The position numbers and the translations under genes are program-made. This document shows, piece by piece, positions 59,878-64,000 of a DNA stretch of 64,000 nucleotides. Under the pieces are notes generated by a model. That model did no database searches, was not told the DNA's origin, and saw only the letters and a program-made list of their open reading frames with translations. Within the stretch, counting starts at the first letter, position 1. The number at the start of each line of letters is the position of its first letter. The DNA is from Cochliopodium minus (lineage: Eukaryota; Discosea; Himatismenida; Cochliopodiidae), in contig JAMYWO010000004.1 of NCBI GenBank assembly GCA_024220525.1, positions 346,783 through 410,782 on the forward strand. The letters run 5' to 3'.

Positions 59878-60653
59878 ATGACTGACTATAATAAATTAAG
59901 TTCTGAAGCATTCGAAAAATTCAAAGGACATTTCAAAACTAATGATGGTTGGACTGCTTTGAAGAATGATTTCCAAGGGATCGAATCATGGGAGAAATTG
60001 ACCACCGAAAGTCCTATCAAAATCATCAAGGCAACTGGCACACTCAAATGTTCTGCTGAAAAGATGTTCAACAAGATCTGGAATCAAACTTATGAAGAAA
60101 AGAAGAAAGGAGATGATAGTCTTTTGGAAGATACCATCTTGGAAAAAATTGATGACAATACATTGATCAAATATCAAGGCTATAAAGCAACATGGTAAAA
60201 AAGAAAGAAAAAATTAAATAAATAATTTATTATAATTTACAAATTGAAAAAGAAATTTCTTTCTTACCAATTTATTTATTTGAGCATTAGTGTTCATTTT
60301 TTCATTGATTCAATCATCTTATTTTTCATAAATTTCTTTATAGGCCTGTTTCCAACAGAGATTTTCTCTTCTTGAGAAGTAAATTTGAAGAAAATGGTGC
60401 AATCTATCAGGTAGATGTATCCATTGAACATTCATCAAAGTCTGTCGAACAAACCTCCAAAAATGGGTATGTCAGAGCAAAACTCATCGTATCAGGATAT
60501 GTTTATGTACCAAAAGGTAATAATGAATGTGAAGCTACTCATATCGTATTGATGGATCCTTCTGGAAATGTTCCTACCATCTTAGTAAACAGCAATACCT
60601 CTAAAATTGCAAAGAAAATCAAAGAATTTCAAGATATCTCTTCCACCCTCTAA
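59878..60653 (+). CDS. START-domain lipid-binding protein
   Basis: A 208-residue single-domain protein from exons 59878-60194 and 60344-60653. The START signature is clear around the splice site (YKATWPVSNRDFLFLR, matching PVSxRDF), with the amphipathic strands before it and the C-terminal helix (SKIAKKIKEFQDI). It has no signal peptide, so a cytosolic lipid carrier or sensor is expected. The ligand is not predictable. It is divergent from the VTT gene at 292 bases. Confidence 0.85.
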
Positions 60654-60788
60654 TTAATTTGACAAACATTCCTGTTTCTCAATACAATATTAAAGCAAAT
60701 AGAATAATTATAAAAAAAATATAAATATAAATTTTCTTTAGATGTTTCTTAAATAAAATTATAATAATAAAAAAAAAAAAAATTAGAA

Positions 60789-61286
60789 ATGAAACTCATT
60801 ATTTTGATCCTTTCTCTTATCTTCCTTATCAATGCTCAACAATGGTCCAATTGTGGAACCTCTTCTGATAAATTCAAAATAAATAGTGTTGTATTCACCC
60901 CAAATCCATGTTGCACAATTGGAAAAAATGTTACAGTATCAATTAATGGAGATTTGTGTAAGAAAAAATAAAGAACAAATTGGTATTTATATAAATCTAT
61001 AATTTTTATTTTAAAATATACAATAGCTTCCAGTGTAACTGACGGAATTGCTATCTTCACTGTAAATTATTTTTATCAAGGACAATGGCAACCATTGCCT
61101 ACTTTCACTGGATCTCCATGTGATTATCATGCTTGCCCAATCAATCCAGGAAATGTTACCTTTTCTACCTCTGTTGATGTTCCAGTCTTCACCCCACCAG
61201 GACAATACAAGGGAAATTTGACCATCCTTGATCAAAACCAAAACCAAGTCATCTGTTTTGCATATACTGCTACTCTCTCATCATAA
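60789..61286 (+). CDS. Secreted ML-domain (NPC2/MD-2-like) lipid-binding protein
   Basis: A 142-residue protein from exons 60789-60957 and 61027-61286. It has a signal peptide (MKLIILILSLIFLINAQ), then an ML beta-sandwich: WSNCGTSSDKFKINSV, PNPCCTIGKNVTVSINGD, SPCDYHACPINPGN and GQYKGNLTILDQNQNQVICF. The six or so Cys pair as in NPC2-type proteins. It probably binds sterol or another lipid in lysosomes or outside the cell. ML proteins are commonly expanded in amoebae. Confidence 0.85.
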
Positions 61287-61587
61287 TATAATTATGAAAT
61301 AAAATATTTTATAAAACAAATTAATGAATTGATAATATTTTGGGGAATTCTTATTTTAAATTGTTCAAAAGCACCAAAAAGTCATTAAAAATTCACAATT
61401 TTATTTTCAATTCCTTATTTTTTCAAATTTTCCATATTTATGAACGAAAGGAAATTGAAATAATTATCTCAATGAACAAAAGTTTAATAAAATATTTAAA
61501 TATAACAACAGATCTATTTTTTTTTGAGATTAAAGAAAATATAAATAAATGATTTTCCTTCCCTCCTTTTGCAAGAAAATATCAATC
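61287..61587. other. Intergenic, no gene seen
   Basis: 301 AT-rich bases between the ML gene and the convergent RPC2 stop codon. An open frame at 61340-61552 is Ile/Lys-rich without a recognisable feature and is not accepted. Confidence 0.4.
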
Positions 61588-63644
61588 TCAGAATCCATCT
61601 TTCAATCTCAATTTAGGCACGACATTCATGGAAATGAGTTCTTGGAATAAAAGTTTGCAAGCGTAAGGAATCTTGAGAGGGTTCAAAGAATCATCAGTTT
61701 TGCAATACTAAATTAAAAAATTAAAATTAAAATTAAAAAATTATTATTTTTTTTTTTACTTGGCACCAATTTTGATAACCCATAAACCCACAGCTTTCGC
61801 ACACATGAACGGTGAACTCGTCAGAGGCAACCATGAGGCGTTCAATCAAAAGCTGGCTGGCGCCGTATGCAACTAGACAATCTCTTTCCATTTCTCCCAA
61901 ACGCAAACCACCTATCAAAAAAAAAATATTGAAAAAATTGAAAAAAATTTAAAAAAAATTGAAAAAATAACAAAAAAAATAAATAAATGTGAATATTTTT
62001 TTATTTCATACCATTTTTGGCTCTTCCTTCGGTAGGCTGACGAGTCAAAAGGGTTTTGGGACCACGAGAACGAGCATGCATCTTGTCCATGACCATATGT
62101 TTGAGTTTCTGGTAATAAATGGGGCCGAAGAAGATGTAGGAGTTGAGGGGTTCTCCTGTCAAACCCGAAGTCAAGTATTCCTTCCCCCCGTAGCTGTATC
62201 CATGGTCGATCAATGTGTTCCCGATCTCCTCCACTTTGTCTCCTCCGAACGCTGTGCCGTCCCTCGTTCTGCCCTCGCAGAGCCCTGCTTTGCCTCCCAA
62301 AAGCTCTATCATCTTTCCTGTTATTATTTATTTTTTTTGTGGAGAGAAAAATAAAACAAAGTTTGTTGATTTCAAAATTAAAAGTAAAATAAAAATAACA
62401 TGAAAAACAAAATAATTCTTTTTATTTTGAATATTTTTTTTTTTTGCAATATTTTAGGAAATTTAAAAACTATCAAAAATTTTTTTTATATTTTAATAAA
62501 AGATCAGATTTTATTCATTTTTTTTTAAATTAATTTTTCTTTAATTTATTTTTAATTAATTTTTGATTATTGAAAATTTGCTTGTAAAAATGATATAAAA
62601 ATCTATTGATTTTATATCAATCCAAATTATATGGCGCAGGTTAATAACAAAAAAATTTTCATTATTTTTTTTTTTTTTTTTTTTTTTACCGACTGTCATA
62701 CGACTCGGGAAACCATGAGGGTTCATGATCATGTCAGGGCAAATACCTTGAATGTTGAAAGGCATGTCTTCTTGGTTGACGATGATTCCACACACTCCTT
62801 TCTGACCGTGACGACTGGAGAACTTATCTCCTAACTCGGGGATACGGGTGGAGCGCACAATTACTTTAAGGAGCTTGTTGTTGTCTTCTGTGTTTGTTAA
62901 CATGACTTTTTTTTTTTTTATAAAAATTTAAATAAGAGATAAAACCAAAAAAAAATAATTTTAAATTTGAAAAAATAATTTTAAAAAAAAAAATTTTTAA
63001 AAAAAAATAATTCTTAAAAAAAAAAATTTTAAATATGATGAAAAAATAGTTGAATTAGTATAATAAAAAATTATTAATAAATGCATAATTTTATTTAAAT
63101 AAAAATGACAAAATAAATGTAATTAAATTAAATTAATAATTTTTTTTTTTAAACTCTTTAAATTTTTAAAAAATTCAGATTATGAAAAAAATAAAAAAAT
63201 TAAATATCATAAAAAATATAAATCAGTTCAAAAATTGTTTTATATAAAATAACAAATAAAATAATATTAAAATTATTTTTTTTGAACCCACAGATTTTTA
63301 AAAATTCAAAAACAATAATAAAAAATTATTTTGAAAAACTAATTAGAAAAATTATTTTGAAAAATTATTTTATTTAAATATATCTTATTATTAAAAAATA
63401 TTCATTTTGTTTTAATTTGTTTTACCCCTATCAATGACACCGTCAGCACCTACGTACTTGACTGGCTTAGGTTCGTAAGTGGAAGACTTGTTGTCGAATC
63501 CGAGTTCGGAGTAGGCGTTGGAGGGGACAAATTTGTTGAAGAAGATTTTTCCGTTGGTGATTTTCTCTCCTGGGGAGCAGATTCCGTCATCGTCCAGCAT
63601 TGAATAACGAGATTCTGGAATCTCTTTCTCTTCTTTAGTGGGTG
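61588..63644 (-). CDS. RPC2: RNA polymerase III second-largest subunit, 3' part
   Basis: This is the C-terminal 337 residues of RPC2. Minus exons are 63426-63644, 62690-62905, 62012-62317, 61760-61911 and 61588-61707. Signature stretches are [80 protein letters not shown] and the zinc site [16 protein letters not shown]. It contributes the hybrid-binding and clamp-anchoring regions. The first exon opens two bases into a codon, exactly what the last RPC2 exon in piece B (13662) leaves. Its first residues ([15 protein letters not shown]) fill the position between human FDKV and LDADG. The intron upstream of 63644 is the (AATAAAT)n repeat at the end of piece C. Confidence 0.92.
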
Positions 63645-63732
63645 CTATGATATTTTAAAAAAATAATAAAAAAATAAAGAAAAAAATAGAAAAGATCAAT
63701 AAAAATAACAAAAAAAAATGGAGACAATAAAA

Positions 63733-63820
63733 AAAATAATAAAAAAAAATAATAAATAATAAATAATAAATAATAAATAATAAATAATAAATAATAAATA
63801 ATAAATAATAAATAATAAAN
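63733..63820. repeat. (AATAAAT)n microsatellite and N at join C|D
   Basis: About eleven seven-base units AATAAAT end at the N at 63820. The same unit occurs at 13484-13516, the left end of piece B. This is the repeat inside the RPC2 intron that was cut. Confidence 0.9.
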
Positions 63821-64000
63821 AAAAAATAAAAAAATAAAAAAATAAAAAAATAAAAAAATAAAAAAATAAAAAAATAAAAAAATAAAAAAATAAAATTAAA
63901 AAATAAATTGAAAAAATAATTTTCCAAAAAAAATAATGAAAAAATAAAAAAATATGTTGAGTTCTCAATTAATTACCAATACCAGTAATTTTTTTCAATT
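63821..64000. repeat. Left edge of piece D: (TAAAAAAA)n then AT-rich sequence
   Basis: About nine eight-base units TAAAAAAA to 63895, then A-rich intron-like sequence. No coding frame is supported in these 180 bases. Confidence 0.7.

Noticed and set aside
61340-61552. Plus-strand open frame between ML gene and RPC2
   Set aside because: Ile/Lys/Phe-rich low-complexity translation with no signal, splice or family support.
1-64000. tRNA, rRNA, CRISPR and virus-like elements
   Set aside because: No convincing tRNA box pair, rRNA segment, spaced direct-repeat array, reverse transcriptase, integrase or capsid-like frame was seen; the A/T microsatellite arrays are simple repeats.

Overview
The window is nuclear DNA of an AT-rich, intron-dense protist. 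Genes are split by short introns with U-rich sense strands, GT-AG borders and a few GC-AG borders. Standard stop codons are used, mostly TAA. Several proteins carry Asn-rich tracts. The gene set (ATG14, MED23, symplekin, PP4R3/SMEK, VAMP7, RING, F-box, PAK and BICD-like proteins) fits an amoeba or a related free-living protist. A lipoylated 2-oxoglutarate dehydrogenase E2 points to mitochondria with a TCA cycle. The exact lineage cannot be decided from this sequence. No tRNA, rRNA, CRISPR array or virus-like element was recognised.

Three single-N positions (13411, 57155, 63820), each at the edge of a microsatellite, divide the window into pieces A (1-13410), B (13412-57154), C (57156-63819) and D (63821-64000). 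Two genes show that the pieces are in the wrong order. RNA polymerase III subunit RPC2 starts in B (17674 down to 13662) and finishes in C (63644 down to 61588). An F-box/seven-blade WD40 gene starts in A (2204 down to 249) and finishes at the right end of B (57065 down to 56744). In both cases the reading phase and the protein alignment match exactly, so the true order is C-B-A. Put another way, each piece appears to be inverted in place.

Piece A holds the F-box/WD40 5' part, two tandem GPI-anchored beta-helix surface proteins separated by a decayed retroposed sequence, and a large gene joining VIT, VWA, PH, CRIB and STE20/PAK kinase domains. That last gene is cut by the end of the piece and carries several frame changes.

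Piece B holds, in order: the RPC2 5' part; a RING-coiled-coil-pseudokinase protein; an F-box protein with a SPRY-like region; a TauD-like dioxygenase; MED23 facing symplekin; mitochondrial DLST; a secreted orphan; a small orphan; an ankyrin protein; VAMP7; PP4R3/SMEK; a BICD/Spindly-like coiled coil; a third beta-helix surface protein; an ATG14-like protein; and the F-box/WD40 3' part.

Piece C holds the tail of another F-box gene, an orphan, a VTT-domain membrane protein, a START protein, a secreted ML-domain protein and the RPC2 3' part. Neighbouring genes are mostly divergent or convergent and only 100-300 bases apart. They form no operon-like pathway, although transcription and RNA processing (RPC2, MED23, symplekin) and membrane traffic (VAMP7, BICD-like, ATG14, VTT, START, ML) recur. 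The strongest new biology is the VIT-VWA-PH-CRIB-PAK fusion, followed by the RING-pseudokinase fusion, the N-terminal extension of RPC2 and a prenylatable F-box/WD40 protein.
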